Assembly: GCA_904394215.1 (NCBI GenBank)
Contig: CAJFNF010000011.1
Location: forward strand, 1-61,580
Origin: an uncultured Faecalibacterium sp.
GTDB taxonomy: Bacteria > Bacillota > Clostridia > Oscillospirales > Ruminococcaceae
Direction: 5' to 3'
Length of the DNA stretch: 61,580 nucleotides
This document shows, piece after piece, positions 25,335 through 36,900 of the stretch (position 1 is the stretch's first letter; each line of letters opens with the position of its first letter). A model generated the notes under the pieces. That model did not search any database and was not told the origin of the DNA. It saw only the letters and a list, made by a program, of their open reading frames with translations. The translations under genes were made by a program, and so were the position numbers.

Positions 25335-25985
25335 TTACAACAGCCCCCGGCAGAACCCGACGGCCAGGCCTTCGATTTTGATGTCAGCCAGCTGTGTTCC
25401 AGAAAAGATCATGGGCGGGCAGACCGCCGAGTTCTCGGCGATCAGCTGGACCATGTCCCCAGATTTGTAGAAGTGTTTGAGAGTGGCCTCCTCGCCGATC
25501 CGCACTGCTGCAATCTGGCCGGTCTCCACCTCACACTGCTTGCGGATGCAGACGATGTCCCCGTCACAGATCCGGGGGGCCATACTGTCCCCGTGGCATT
25601 CCAGGGCGAAGTCAGCCCGCCAGGCCGCCGGGACTCCAATATACTGCTTGATGTTCTCCTCGGCGGTGATGGGGGTGCCGCAGGCAATGTTGCCGATCAG
25701 GGGCACCTGGGTCATCTCGGGCAGGGGGCGGAACCCCGGCGGGACAGTGTCAGCATTGAACTGGATCGGCTCTGCGATTTTGACATCAGTCCGGCCGTAC
25801 AGGTAATCCATATCCACGTTGAATGTGTCGGCGATGGCCTCCATCGTCTCAAAGCCGGGTTCACGTTCACCCCGCTCGTACATATTGACGCTGCTTTTGG
25901 AAAGTTTTAGCTCATCGGCCAGCCGTTGCTGGGACCAGCCCTTTTCCGAGCGGAGGGATTTAAGCCTTTCTGAAAACGTCGCCAT
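25335..25985 (-). CDS. CI-type LexA-like phage repressor (XRE + peptidase S24)
   Basis: Lysogeny repressor of 216 aa. The N-terminal helix-turn-helix (WSQQRLADELKLSKSSVNMY) is followed by a C-terminal S24 self-cleavage domain: cleavage site Cys102-Gly103, catalytic Ser134 (HGDSMAP) and Lys170. It is therefore probably inactivated in a RecA-dependent way after DNA damage. It is divergent from the Cro-like gene at 26172 across a control region with repeated GTGCAC/AGCAC half-sites. Confidence 0.92.
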   Translation of the reverse strand: MATFSERLKSLRSEKGWSQQRLADELKLSKSSVNMYERGEREPGFETMEAIADTFNVDMDYLYGRTDVKIAEPIQFNADTVPPGFRPLPEMTQVPLIGNIACGTPITAEENIKQYIGVPAAWRADFALECHGDSMAPRICDGDIVCIRKQCEVETGQIAAVRIGEEATLKHFYKSGDMVQLIAENSAVCPPMIFSGTQLADIKIEGLAVGFCRGLL

Positions 25986-26039
25986 GGGTTAGCTCCTTGC
26001 TTAGATCTTGGATATTGTACAAATTTATAATACCACTGA

Positions 26040-26155
26040 ATGTGCACAAAAGCAAGCACGAAACGTGCACTAGAGACCGTGAAAAACTGAGCACACTATT
26101 TGTGCACAATGCGAATGGAAAAGTTTCCCTAAATCGAGTACAATAAGTGCACACC
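26040..26155. promoter_or_regulatory. CI/Cro operator and promoter region
   Basis: Several related half-sites lie here: TGTGCACA (26040s), AGCAC-GAAAC-GTGCA (26054-26068), GAGCAC...GTGCAC (26090-26107) and AGTGCACA (26147-26154). The rightward promoter is probably TGGAAA (26116-26121), 17 nt, TACAAT (26139-26144), about 25 nt before the Cro-like start. The same 5-nt-spaced dyad occurs again at 26372-26386 and 59951-59965. Confidence 0.65.
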
Positions 26156-26171
26156 AAAGGAGGTGATTCAG

Positions 26172-26372
26172 ATGGATCACAAAGAAATCGGGAGCCGGCT
26201 GCGGCGGCTGCGGGGGAATCAGGATGCAAAAAGCGTCGCCAAAGCGCTGGGAATCAGCACATCTGCCCTGTTTATGTACGAGAGAGGCGAACGGTCTCCC
26301 CGGGACCAGGTGAAAATGAAGATTGCCCGCTATTATGGCCTGCCTGTGCAGGAAATTTTTTTCTCCGAATGA
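26172..26372 (+). CDS. Cro-like XRE-family regulator
   Basis: A 66-residue helix-turn-helix protein (SVAKALGISTSALFMYERGE). AAAGGAGGTGATT upstream supports the ATG at 26172 rather than the GTG at 26163. As the first rightward gene after the repressor it should act as Cro, favouring the lytic route. Confidence 0.85.
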   Translation: MDHKEIGSRLRRLRGNQDAKSVAKALGISTSALFMYERGERSPRDQVKMKIARYYGLPVQEIFFSE

Positions 26373-26386
26373 GCACAAAAAGTGCT
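26372..26386. promoter_or_regulatory. CI/Cro-type dyad at the end of the Cro-like gene
   Basis: AGCAC-AAAAA-GTGCT, a perfect dyad with 5-nt spacing that begins at the stop codon of the Cro-like gene. It matches the 26054-26068 and 59951-59965 sites. Confidence 0.55.
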
Positions 26387-26429
26387 CAAAAACCGGCAAA
26401 AGGTGGCCTCCGAGAGAAAGGAGAACAGG

Positions 26430-26513
26430 ATGCAAAAGCCGACGTTTTGGATGTATATCCCTGCGCTGGTCATGTCGCTGGCAGCCATCATCATTTCGCT
26501 GTGGAAAGAATGA
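26430..26513 (+). CDS. 27-residue predicted membrane peptide
   Basis: Small open frame of 27 codons, MQKPTFWMYIPALVMSLAAI and then IISLWKE. It is one hydrophobic helix with short polar ends. AAAGGAG lies 6 nt before the ATG, a strong ribosome-binding site for so short a frame. A similar short hydrophobic frame occurs at 28734-28814. Function unknown. Confidence 0.6.
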   Translation: MQKPTFWMYIPALVMSLAAIIISLWKE

Positions 26514-26552
26514 GAAACCAACCCGCATACAACATAGACAGGAGGCGATTGC

Positions 26553-26858
26553 ATGGAACCCAAACACACCTTTTCACTCACTCCCCGCACCGTCCGCAAG
26601 CTGATGAAGCGGCTGTTCCCCCGGGCGAAGCTGGAAAAATCCCGCTGGATGGTGACTGGTACCGACATTTACGGCGGCAGGACCGGCTCGGAGGGCCTAA
26701 TCCTGGTCTGTGAAAACGACTGGAAGGACGGATGCGGCAAAATCAAACTCACCATCTGCGACGGGGCGACCGATCAGAGCATTGTCCAGTATTACGACCC
26801 CGACACCCTGACGCGAGATTTTGAGCTGGAGACCCAGCGGCAGGATGGGGAACGATGA
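26553..26858 (+). CDS. Unknown early phage protein
   Basis: A 101-residue protein that is not recognised. It is basic in the first 35 residues and acidic near the end (YYDPDTLTRDFELE). AGGAGG stands 7-8 nt before the ATG, inside a ~33-nt leader that is repeated before the gene at 26933. Confidence 0.65.
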   Translation: MEPKHTFSLTPRTVRKLMKRLFPRAKLEKSRWMVTGTDIYGGRTGSEGLILVCENDWKDGCGKIKLTICDGATDQSIVQYYDPDTLTRDFELETQRQDGER

Positions 26859-26932
26859 ACCCCCTGTCTGTGTTATGGAAGCGATAAGACTGGAAACCAA
26901 CCCGGATGCAACGAAGAGAGGAGGCAGGAACC

Positions 26933-27211
26933 ATGGCAGCACTGGTCCACGGAACGTTCAACCAGATCCCGTTCTGGCGGCTGCGGGCGCGGTTCCGCGC
27001 CTGCGGCTACTACGACGGCGAGGTGGCCGATGCGCTGGGCATCAGCAAAAACACCCTGTCAGCCCGGCTGCGGGGTGTGAGTGCCGGCGGATGGACCGAG
27101 AAGGAGATCTGCATGATCTGCAGGATGATGGAGATCCCCCAGGAGGAGATCGGCTCCTACTTTTTCCCCTCCGTCCAGGCACATGGAGGGGAGGGTGAGT
27201 GCGTTGGATGA
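26933..27211 (+). CDS. Small XRE/DUF739-like helix-turn-helix protein
   Basis: A 92-residue protein with a helix-turn-helix-like region (YYDGEVADALGISKNTLSAR). GGAGG lies 8 nt before the ATG at 26933; the frame could be extended to 26906 without support. It resembles the protein encoded at 29092 in overall plan (hydrophobic/aromatic W..R start, LGIS/VGLA turn, SARxRG). Possibly an early regulator. Confidence 0.7.
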   Translation: MAALVHGTFNQIPFWRLRARFRACGYYDGEVADALGISKNTLSARLRGVSAGGWTEKEICMICRMMEIPQEEIGSYFFPSVQAHGGEGECVG

Positions 27212-27363
27212 AAAACAGTGCCGGCGGACCTTCCACCTGGACAGACCCGAGTGCCGGGCCTGCGCGGGGTACGACACCGGCTGCCCGGACTATGCGCCGA
27301 TCCGGCCCGAGAAAGAAACCCCGGAACAAGAGGAGCACTGCGGCCCCTGAGGCCGCTCTAAGG
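27107..27363 (+). other. Placeholder removed: see tRNA-like fold 1
   Basis: This entry has no separate content; the first tRNA-like fold is described in the next entry. Confidence 0.
27107..27363 (+). other. Placeholder removed: see tRNA-like fold 1
   Basis: This entry has no separate content. Confidence 0.
27195..27350 (+). CDS. 51-residue cysteine-rich protein
   Basis: Starts at a GTG with GGAGG 5 nt upstream and overlaps the end of the preceding gene in another frame. The sequence holds CRACAGYDTGC with flanking Cys residues, so it may bind zinc. It is followed by the large non-coding structured block. Function unknown. Confidence 0.55.
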   Translation: MSALDEKQCRRTFHLDRPECRACAGYDTGCPDYAPIRPEKETPEQEEHCGP

Positions 27364-27995
27364 GGTGCCGCAGCAGGCTGCCGGCCGGTTCGAGCCCGGC
27401 GCACCCAGTCAGGTTTGCATGATGGATGGCGGATCCTGCGGCGGCCGCGCAAAGCGGCAGCGCTCAAACTCCGGCGCCGGCAAGGGCGTGAAAGCCGCCC
27501 TCGCCATGGGATCAAAGGGAGCCGGCGTCATAACCCGGCCCCCGCCCGGCGGCATCCGGGCAGGCCGACCGCGGCCAGCGCGGCAGGCGGGGAGATGCAC
27601 CCCGCCCCCTCTGCCTGGTGCGCCCTGGCAGAGGGTTCTATATGGGCCGAAAGGCCCGGATTCCTGCCCGGAGAGACCTCTCTGGCGGGAGTGGTTTTGC
27701 CCCGTGCCTGGCGGCGGGTAAGTTCGCCGGGAGCCGCCCTGCTTGTGGGCACTCCCTCTGCTGTTCCGCAATGCGGCAGAGGGCTCTATGTGGGCCGAAA
27801 GGCCCGGCATGCTGCGGGGATTCCCTGTCCGACATCCCGGCAGCATGGGTACCAATACCACCCGGATCTGGAGCCGGGCAAGTTCCCCAGAGGCGGCCCG
27901 GCCCAAGGGCACCCCCATCCATTCCGGTGCGCGGGGATGGGGGTTGGATGTGCGGCGGGTGGTCCTTTGCGCCGGTTCGATCCCGGCGGGCCGCA
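27362..27995 (+). ncRNA. Large non-coding block with tandem structured-RNA modules, flanked by tRNA-like folds
   Basis: From 27351 to the ribosome-binding site at about 28005 no coding frame is convincing; the long open frames here are GC artefacts. Instead there are many perfect stems. At both ends sit tRNA-like acceptor/T-arm folds (27363-27107-type, see separate entries), and in between two ~150-nt modules (27607-27751 and 27754-27911) repeat the same order of hairpins: a CCCTCTGC/GCAGAGGG stem, a GGGCC-GAAA-GGCCC hairpin, a variable stem and a conserved 39-nt motif. A further perfect stem CCCCCATCC/GGATGGGGG is at 27912-27943. The strand is inferred from the flanking genes. Large ornate phage RNAs such as GOLLD and ROOL are the nearest concept; identity with them is not shown. 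Confidence 0.5.
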
Positions 27996-30900
27996 AATAC
28001 GCGAAAGGAGTACATACAGATGGGATTTTCCCAGGAAATGTCTGAAACCAAGACCGCGGTGGCCCAGCTGGCCTCCTGGTGCCTGACGGTGGCCCTCCAC
28101 CAGGAGTTTGGCATCGGCGCCGGCCGGCTGGAGCGTCTGGCCAAGGTGCTGCGGCGGATCCAGGAGGAAAACGTGGCCGCCGTCCTCAGCCAGGGCACAG
28201 AGGCAGCCGCCCGCCAGCGGGAAAGCTGGATCCAGGGCAAGGTGCAGATGGATTTCCCGGTGCCGCTGCTGCGGGCGCCCCGCACCCGCCGGGAAAAGCA
28301 GCTGCGGATGGCAGGGGACGAGGCTGCGGCCACCGCCTGGCAGATCTATGCCGCCGGGGTGATCCAGGAGCTGCGGTTCGGACCCGATCGCCTGGAACGG
28401 CTGCGGCAGGCAGGCCGGGACAACTACCGGCAGTTCAACCAGTGGGCCTCTGAGGACGGCCTGGAGGTGGCCATGGAGCGGCTGCGGCGGTGTGTCCATG
28501 CCGCCCTCCAGGAGGAGGTGCGGATCGTGGACGAGCGGTCCTCCCACTACCGGGAGGACGCCGCCGCCATGGAACAGGATCTGCGGGCCACCCAGGCGGT
28601 GGCCGAACGGATCCGGGCCTCCAGAGTGCTGGCGGTGCCTGGCATTTCCCACACCGACGCCGAGAAGGGGGAGATCTTCGCCCGCTGTGCTGCCGAGACC
28701 GCCAACCTCTGGCGGCACAGATAGGAGGGGCCCATGGACTACCAACCCACCCGGCTGGACTGGCTGCTGGTGCTGGCTGCAGCAGTGGCCGTGATTCTCT
28801 GTTTTTTCAGGTGAGAGGAGGAGTTTTGAATGCGAAACAACAAAAAGACAGCCCGGCGGAGCCTTTGGCCGGCCCGGGCGGGGCTGCTGGCTCTGCAGAC
28901 CGGGTACCTGGCCCTGGAGGTGACAGCCTTTTGGATGCTGCTGGGAATCCCCCAGTATCCGGGGTTCTGGCTGCTGTATGCGGCGGCAGCCGTCGCGGCC
29001 AGCGGGCTGGGCCTGGCGCTGCTGCCGGTGATCCGGCGGTATGAGGACTGGCTGGAAGGAGCCAAAGGAGAAGGAAAGGAGGAACGATGCCATGAAGATG
29101 ACCATCACCCTGGACGGTGCGCCGGATGACTTCGCGCCGGTGCTGGCGGGTCTGGGCTGCGTGGAGACCACGCCTCCGCCGCCCCCGCTGCCGGATGATC
29201 CGGTGACCTGGTTCCGCTCCAAGCTGAAGGCCGCCGGCCTCCACAGCGAGGACGTGGCCGCCGCGGTGGGTCTGGCCCCCTCGGGGCTGTCGGCCCGGGT
29301 GCGGGGCCGCACCCCCTGGAGCCTGCCCGAGGCCGCCGGGGCCTGCAGCCTGCTGGGGGCGGACCTGTCGGAGTTCGTCCACTTTTTCGGCAGCCGGAAG
29401 GCCGCCCCATGATTCAAAACAAAAAGGCCCCGCCCGATGGTCGAGATCGGGCAGAGCCATGGTGAGCTGTTGGATGTGCTCACCTCAAAGTATACAGGAG
29501 GTGTTCCAAAAATGCAAGCCAATCGTGAAAAAGTGAGTATCCATGCCGAATATGACCCGGCCACCAAGACTGTCCAGGCGCTGGTGCGGGGCGGCAACGC
29601 GGATTTGTGCGTCCTGCTGGGGGCTTTGCTGCGGCAGGTGGCAGCGGAATGGGGCCGCAAGACCGGCGACCCCGACGGAGCAAAGTCGGACGCCCTGGAG
29701 ATTGTGCAGGATGCAGCGGCATCCCGTGTGAAGGAAAGCACCCACATTGACCTGTCCGGTCTGAGAGGGTTCGCCAGCTGAATCGCCACAGACTGTGAAA
29801 TAATCCCATGCGCTCTGCCCGGCGGGCGGGGCGCTTTGTCAAACCGGCCGCGAGGCCATCGGAGGAGTTATTATGCAAAACGAAAACCGGGAGTCCTTTG
29901 TGTTTTACCGGTCGTTTCTGGGTGCCATCCGGGAGATGGAGGAGCCGGACCAGCTGGCCATGTTCTGGGCCATCTGCAATTATGCCCTGACGGGGGAGGA
30001 GCCGGCGCTGCAGTCCGCCATCCAGCGGGCGGTGTTCGCCGTGATCCGGCCCAGCATCGACACCAACATCGCCAAACGGGAGGGCGGAAAGCGTGGCGGA
30101 CGCCCCAGAACGCGAACTGAAAAAACCATACCTCAAAATGCAGAAACCATAGGTTTTGAAAATAAAAACCTTCCCGAACAAGGTTTTTCATCCGAAAACC
30201 AGGAAAGCCGGAGGTTTTCAGAACCCGAAAGCACTGTAACTGTAACTGAAGCTGTAACTGCTGCTGAAGCTGTATTCTCAAAAGACCCCGACAGCCGCAC
30301 CGACACAGCCCTGGCGGGGCTGATCCAGGACTACGAACAGGAGATCGGCGTTTTCCCCCGCAGCGCCCTGGACAAGCTCCAGGCCTACCGGGCCGAGACG
30401 GGGGACGAGATGATCCATCTGGCCATTCATGAGGCGGCCCAGCACAACGGCCGCAGCTGGAGCTATCTAGACAGTGTCCTGTCTACCTGGCGGAAAGAAG
30501 GGGTCAAGACCCCCGGGGACCTGGCGGCCCGCCGGGAGAAAATGCGCAGCCGGCGGCAGCAGCCCCAGCAGACGGCGCCGGAACCCCGCTATGAGGTGCT
30601 GACATGATTGACCTTCCCCGTATGCTGCTGGCAGCCCTGCTGGGCTTTCCCCAGTACATCCCCGAGGCGGCGGGCCGCCTGACCCCGGACGACTTCCCCG
30701 AGGGTCTGGGGGATTTATACGCCGCCATAGACGGCACCTGGAGCGCCAAGGGCGAGATGGACGTGGTGGACGTGCTCCACCGTTACCCCGACCTGAAAGA
30801 GACTGTGGCGGCCTGTATGGACGCCCTGGACGTGGCCCCGGTGAAGGTGACCCGCAGCCGGGTGCGGGAGTGGGTGACGGCCCTGCTGGAGCACCGGGCC

Positions 30901-33900
30901 CTGGAGCGGTTCCAGGCCCTGGCGGTGCAGGCGGCGTCCCCCTCCACCAGCTACGAGGACCTGGCGGCCCTCTATGGCCGGATGGGCCAGGCCCTGGACA
31001 CCGACCACCCCGGGGAGGATTTCACCCCCCTGGGCGACCTGATCGACGACTACATCCGCAATCTGGACCAGCAGCCAAACTACATCGCCACCGGCATCGG
31101 CCCTCTGGACCGGAACCTCCACATCCTGCCGGGAAACTTCATCCTGATCGGCGGCCGGCCTTCGGCGGGCAAGACTGCCTTGAGTCTCCAGATCGCAGTG
31201 GAGATGGCCAAGCAGGGCCGGAAGGTCTGCTATTTCAGCCTGGAAACCAGCCCCCGGATTCTGGCCCAGCGGATCATCGCAAACCAGCTCTATGCGCCCC
31301 TGGAACAGGTGAAGACCAAGAAAGTCCCCGCCGCTGAGCTGGACGGCCTGTCCAAGCTGCGGCAGCTGCCCCTGTACATCCGGTCTGCATCGGGGCGGAA
31401 CGTGGCCTGGATCCGGGCCCAGGCCCTGCGGATGAAGGCCCAGGTGGTGATGGTGGACTACGTCCAGATCATCCGGCCCGACCGGTCGGGGGACCGGTAT
31501 CAGGCCATCACCCAGATCTCCATCGGCCTCCACGAGCTGGCCCAGACCACCGGCATGGTGGTGATGGGCGCGGCCCAGCTGAGCCGCAACGCCGCCCACA
31601 CCCTGCCCAGCAACGCCGACCTGAAGGAATCTGGCCAGCTGGAACAGGACGCCGACGCCGTCCTGCTGCTGGGCAACGCTGAGGACGGCCGCAGCGTCTG
31701 CATCCTGTCCAAAAACAAGGAGGGCCGGGTGGGGGAGATTCCCCTGGCCTTCGACAAGGAGCGCCAGCGGTTCCTGGAGGTGGTGCCGTGAGGCGCCGCA
31801 GCGAGAAAGGAGGAAAAACCATGCCGGATGATCGTTATGGACGCAACCCCAGCGGGCTGCCGGACCCCACCCGGACCCGGGCCGAGGAAAGCCTGGGCCG
31901 GGATGACAAGCGGGTCAGCGACCTGGTCCACGTCCTGCGGTATGTGGCGGACGGGGCCGGGTTTGAGATCCTGGGCCGGGTGGTGCTGCTGGACAAGCGC
32001 ACCGGCCGGGTGTTCAAGTAGGAGGGGGTGAACAACAGGATGGCTTGGCCCTTGTGCATGGTTCTGGCCACAGCTGATACCATGGCAACTTCAGTCCTGG
32101 CCTTTTGGCTCGGGTGCAAAATTTTTGAGGTAAGGTTCGAGTGGAAAAAGGCGGCAGCGCTGGCCATGCTGATGGCGCTGCTGAAGAGCGCTTGACCGAG
32201 TGAGGAGGGTGCAAAAACATGAAGATGAAAATCAAGGCTTTGGCAATCGCTTTGGCATTGTCTGTCATGATGCTGGGCTGCGGGACTGCGGCGGCAGGAG
32301 CGATCCAGAATACTGGGTATTCTGATTTCAAAATGAGTCAGATCGGGTTTTACGGCGATTTCCGTGTTTACCGGGATTCCAAAACCAGCGTCCAGTGTCT
32401 ACAAAGAATATAGTCATGGCGGATATTCCTGGTTTGGCATGGTTCCACGGTACAACGCCGACGGCTCGCTGTATGTGGGGTAATGAGCATGGAGCAGAAA
32501 AACGTAAGGTTTGCCATGGCTGCGGGAAATTGTGCCTTTCTTCTCAGCGAATATGAGCTATTGGCCAGTAATGCTCCGGGGAGCGAGGGAAATGGCAGCT
32601 GTTGGTGGAGATCCCCCTGTGATCCGCCTGCCGTGGTGGGTGGAACCGTCCCTCGGCCCTCCATCATGGAAGGCAGCAGCTGGCACAAAACAGCGGTGGA
32701 GAAAGGCGCAGTTCTGCGGCCGAAAATGAGGCCCGGCAAGGTTTACCTGTACCAGATGTACACCACCTGTTTTGCAGAGTTTGAGACGGTGGAGCAGGCC
32801 AAAAAGTTCTGTCAGTATGCGGATCAGAGCATCCATGGATGGAACGTGGATCCGGTCATAATCATTGATACCACAGACCCGGAGGCTGTAAAGGGCTGGG
32901 AAAACCTTATGGAGGGATAACTGTGGAAACGATGATGACAGTTCTGCTGTGCGCCTCCCTGGCGTGGGCGCTGATCCTGGTCTGCCTGACCCGTCTGCGG
33001 GCCCAGCAGCGGCGGCAAAGCAGAGAGAAAGGAACGAGAAGATGGACAAAGCCAAAGAGAAAGAAACGCTGATGGACCTGATTGTGGATGCCAAGCGGGC
33101 AGACCCCGAAACCGGGAGCTTTACCGAATGGCTGGCGGGCTTTTTGCTGGATCATGGGGTCGTTGCACCGCCATGCAGAGTAGGCGATTTTGTATGGTCC
33201 AATGGATATGGCTGCCCCTGTGCGTCTGAAGTGGCAAGAGTTGTCATTGAAAAAGATCATATCGAAATTGACGGTGGAGATATGGTAGGCACATTTTCAC
33301 CTGCAGACATCGGAAAAACCGTGTTCCTCACCCGTGATGAAGCCGAGGCCGCCCTGGCCAAAATGCGGGAGGAAGGCCGTGAATAAGCCTATCTGGACCG
33401 CCGCCCTGCTGGGGACGCCCCACACCAAGAAAAACAGCCAGCGGATCCTGGCCGGCAGGTACGGCGGGCGGTACATAGCCCCCAGCAAAAAATACACCGA
33501 ATATGAGCAGGCCTGCCTGTACCAGATCCGGCGGCCCCGGCGGGCCATCGACCAGCCGGTGAACATCCGGTGCCTGTACTATATGCCCGACCGCCGCCGG
33601 GTGGACCTGCTCAACCTGCTGGAGGCCACCGACGACATTCTGGTGCGGGCCGGCGTCCTGGCGGATGACCGCTCCTCCATCGTGGTGGGTCACGATGGCA
33701 GCCGCGTTTTGCTGGATCGCCAGCGGCCCCGGGTGGAGATCACCATCACCGAGGCCCGGGCCATCGCCGGCCAGGCCGCCGCAGCCTGGATCCCCGTCGG
33801 GGAAAAGCCTGAGGGAAACTGCTTTGCCTGTCCTCACTGCGGCCGGGAGATCTGCATCCCGTCGGGCTGCTGGTACCCGGCGGAATGCGGCATCGTCTTT

Positions 33901-36900
33901 TGTCAGTTTTGCGGGGAAAGGATGGCGGACAAGCCATAGGGAGGGATCACAATGACCCGAAAAGAAGTCTATCTGCAGCGAAACCCAGGAGCGGCCACCT
34001 ACCCCGACGGCACCCCGAAGGGCTTTTGCTGCTGCATCGAGGGGCTGGCCGTCCATTGTCCCATCAAGGGCAAGAGAAGATTGGACCAAAGCCGCCGGGA
34101 ACAGTGTGCGGAATGCTGGGCCATGCCGGCCATCCCGACGGGCGGGAAGCGCTGCCCCATGGACCGGCTGTTCCGGCCCTGCATCCGGGAGGGCTGCGCC
34201 TGGTGGTGCGAAGCCGCCGGGGTATGCGCCGTCCAGCTGCTGGACAGAAGGGAGAAAACGAGATGAAAAAGCTGATCCATGAAATTCTGACGGCCCTCTA
34301 CATCCGCCGGGTGAAGAGGCAGATCCAGCGGGACCTGGCCAGGGCCTACGGCCTGACCACAAAAGAGATCCAGGTGAAAATCCTCCCCAGAACCCCGGTA
34401 AAATATAAATATCTGGAAATCCGCCCGGCGGAACAGAAAGGGGGTGAAGGCTGCCGTGAAGAAACTTGAATGGATGCACTACCTGTTCGGTCTGGACAAG
34501 GGGCACAGGTGCGGTGAGTGCAGCCACCTGGAGAGCTTCCGGGTGGGAGGGAAAACCGTCCGCAAGTGCAAGGTCTACGGGGAAAGCTCCAGCGAGGCCA
34601 CAGACTGGGCCGGGAAATGGGACGCCTGCGGGCTGCGGAACCGGAGTTATACCGGAGCCCCGGTGTGGACCTTGAAACCCCGCAGCACGGCCCAGAGCCG
34701 GCAGCAGAAAGCAGAAACGCCCATGGACGGGCAGATGGAAATGGAGGACTGACATATGGACAACCAGAAATTTCGCGTGAACCTGACGATCTACCATACC
34801 AACGGCGCTGTGCTGTCGCCTACCAGCATCGTATTTTCCGGCGCCCGTCTGGAAAACCTGCAAAAAGCCCTTGCACTGCTGACTGAAGCGGCGGACGGGC
34901 TGTGGAGCCCGGACGAAGCCCCCGCGGATGATGCAGCAGCCCAGAGCGTCCGTCCCGCCTTGCCTGCCGAGACCGCCGCGGCGGAGGAGCCCGAGGCTGA
35001 ACCTAAGCGCCCCGCAAACAAGGTCAAAGGGCTACTGCTTGTGAAATGCCCCGAGTGCCACGGCCGATTCACGACTGTGGCTCGCGATTGGGTGTCTGAA
35101 ATGGGGTGCAGCTGCGGAAACAAGATTAAGCTGGGCAAGGACAACACGGCACGTTTCGAGTTTACTTGCAAAGCCTGCAACAGTTTGAACTATGGACGCA
35201 CCAACATCGATGAATCCTACATTCCGGCCGGGTCCATTTCCTGTTTCTGCGGAGCGCCGGGCCCTGATCTGGTCTGGCGCCCGGATATCCGCGAATACCG
35301 GGAAAAGGAGGGAACCTGATGGGAGCTGACCGGATCGGCAGCCGGACTGGAACAAATAATCGGAGGTGACACCCATGGAATACACAGAAAAGGTGGCCTG
35401 GCTGCGGCGGTACCGGGAGAGCCTGCGGCAAGAGCAGCTGCTGGGGGAGGAGATCGGCCAGCTAGAATCCCAGGCCCGGCGGGTCACCCGGGCCATCTCG
35501 GGAATGCCCGGCGGGGGAGGGGACGGCCAGGCCATTCCCCGGGCGCTGGAGCGGCTGGAAGAAACCCGCCAGAAGCTGGCCGGGCTGCTGGAACAGGATC
35601 AGGCCCAGCGGGCCGAGATCGCCGCCGCCATCCAAAAGGAGGTCATCCCCCTGCGCCGGGACATCCTCACCCGGCGGTACATCCTGGGACAGCGGTGGGA
35701 GAAGATCGCCGCCGCCCATCACCTGGTGCTGCGGCAGGTGTTCCGGCTGCATCACCAGGCGGTGGACGGGCTGGACCTGTAAGATGTCATTGAATGTCAC
35801 ATTCCGGGCATGGTATAGTGTACCTGTGAAAGCCGCAGGCGGGGAGACAATCCCTGCCGGCGGCTTTTTCTTTGGCTGCCATGGGCCGCCAGAGAACACC
35901 CCGCGGCCGGAGGCGGGTAAGTCCCCCGGCAGCGGCCCGGCTGAAGGGCAGGCCCCCACGACTGATCGGGGGCCTTTTTCATGCGGGCAGCCTGATGCAA
36001 AGGGGCGTTTGTCAGCCATGGCCATGGCAGACGCCCTGAAGAAGTTCACCGCTTCGGCCCGCTCCATGCCGCTGTAGCGCAGTTGGAAGCGCGCCTGTTT
36101 TGGGAACAGGAGGCCGCGGGTTCGAGTCCCGCCGGCGGCACCAAATCCCGTGACCCCGTAACCGGGACCGCGCAGGTACATGGCGTCCAGCAGGACGCCG
36201 CCGGGCGCTGCGGGCGTCCCTCTCTGCGCCCGCTGCTGTCGGAGGCACCGGAAGCCCATGAGGGCTGTGTACCTGAAGGCCTTCAAGGCCCCGCGCCCCT
36301 GTTCAGCGGGTCCTTCCCGGCGGACAGGCCGACGCGGGGCACGGAAGGCCCGATGTGTTTTTGCAAAAAATCCGAAAAAATTCCGGCATTTCGTTACGGA
36401 TCCGCGGCCCCGGCGGTCCTTTCACCCCCATACATGGGGGTGAGCGGCCCGGGAAAATGCGAAATCGGCCCCGCGAAAGGAGGTGGTGCAGATGGCGGGC
36501 AAGGCGAAATCCACGGCGGCCCCGCCCTCTGGGGTGTTGACCCAGGTGCCCGAGTGGGCCAGCACCACCGCCATCGCCCAGCTGATCGGCCGCAGCACCC
36601 GCCGGGTGCAGCAGCTGACCCAGGACGGGGTCCTCTCCACCGAGGTACCCCCCGGCGGCGGGGCCAGGCGGTACCGCACCGCCCGGACCATCCAGGATTA
36701 TATGGCCTGGCAGGAGCAAAAAATCCGGGACGAACTGTCCGGCAGCACGTTGGAGGAGCTGACGATTAAAAAACTGCAGGCCGAGGTGGAGCTGAAGGAG
36801 AGCCAGGGCGCCCTCCACAAGCTGAAAACCGCCATCGCCGAGGGGAAATACCTGCCGGCGGGGCAGGTCCAGGGGGATCTGTCCGACTTTTTGCGGCGGC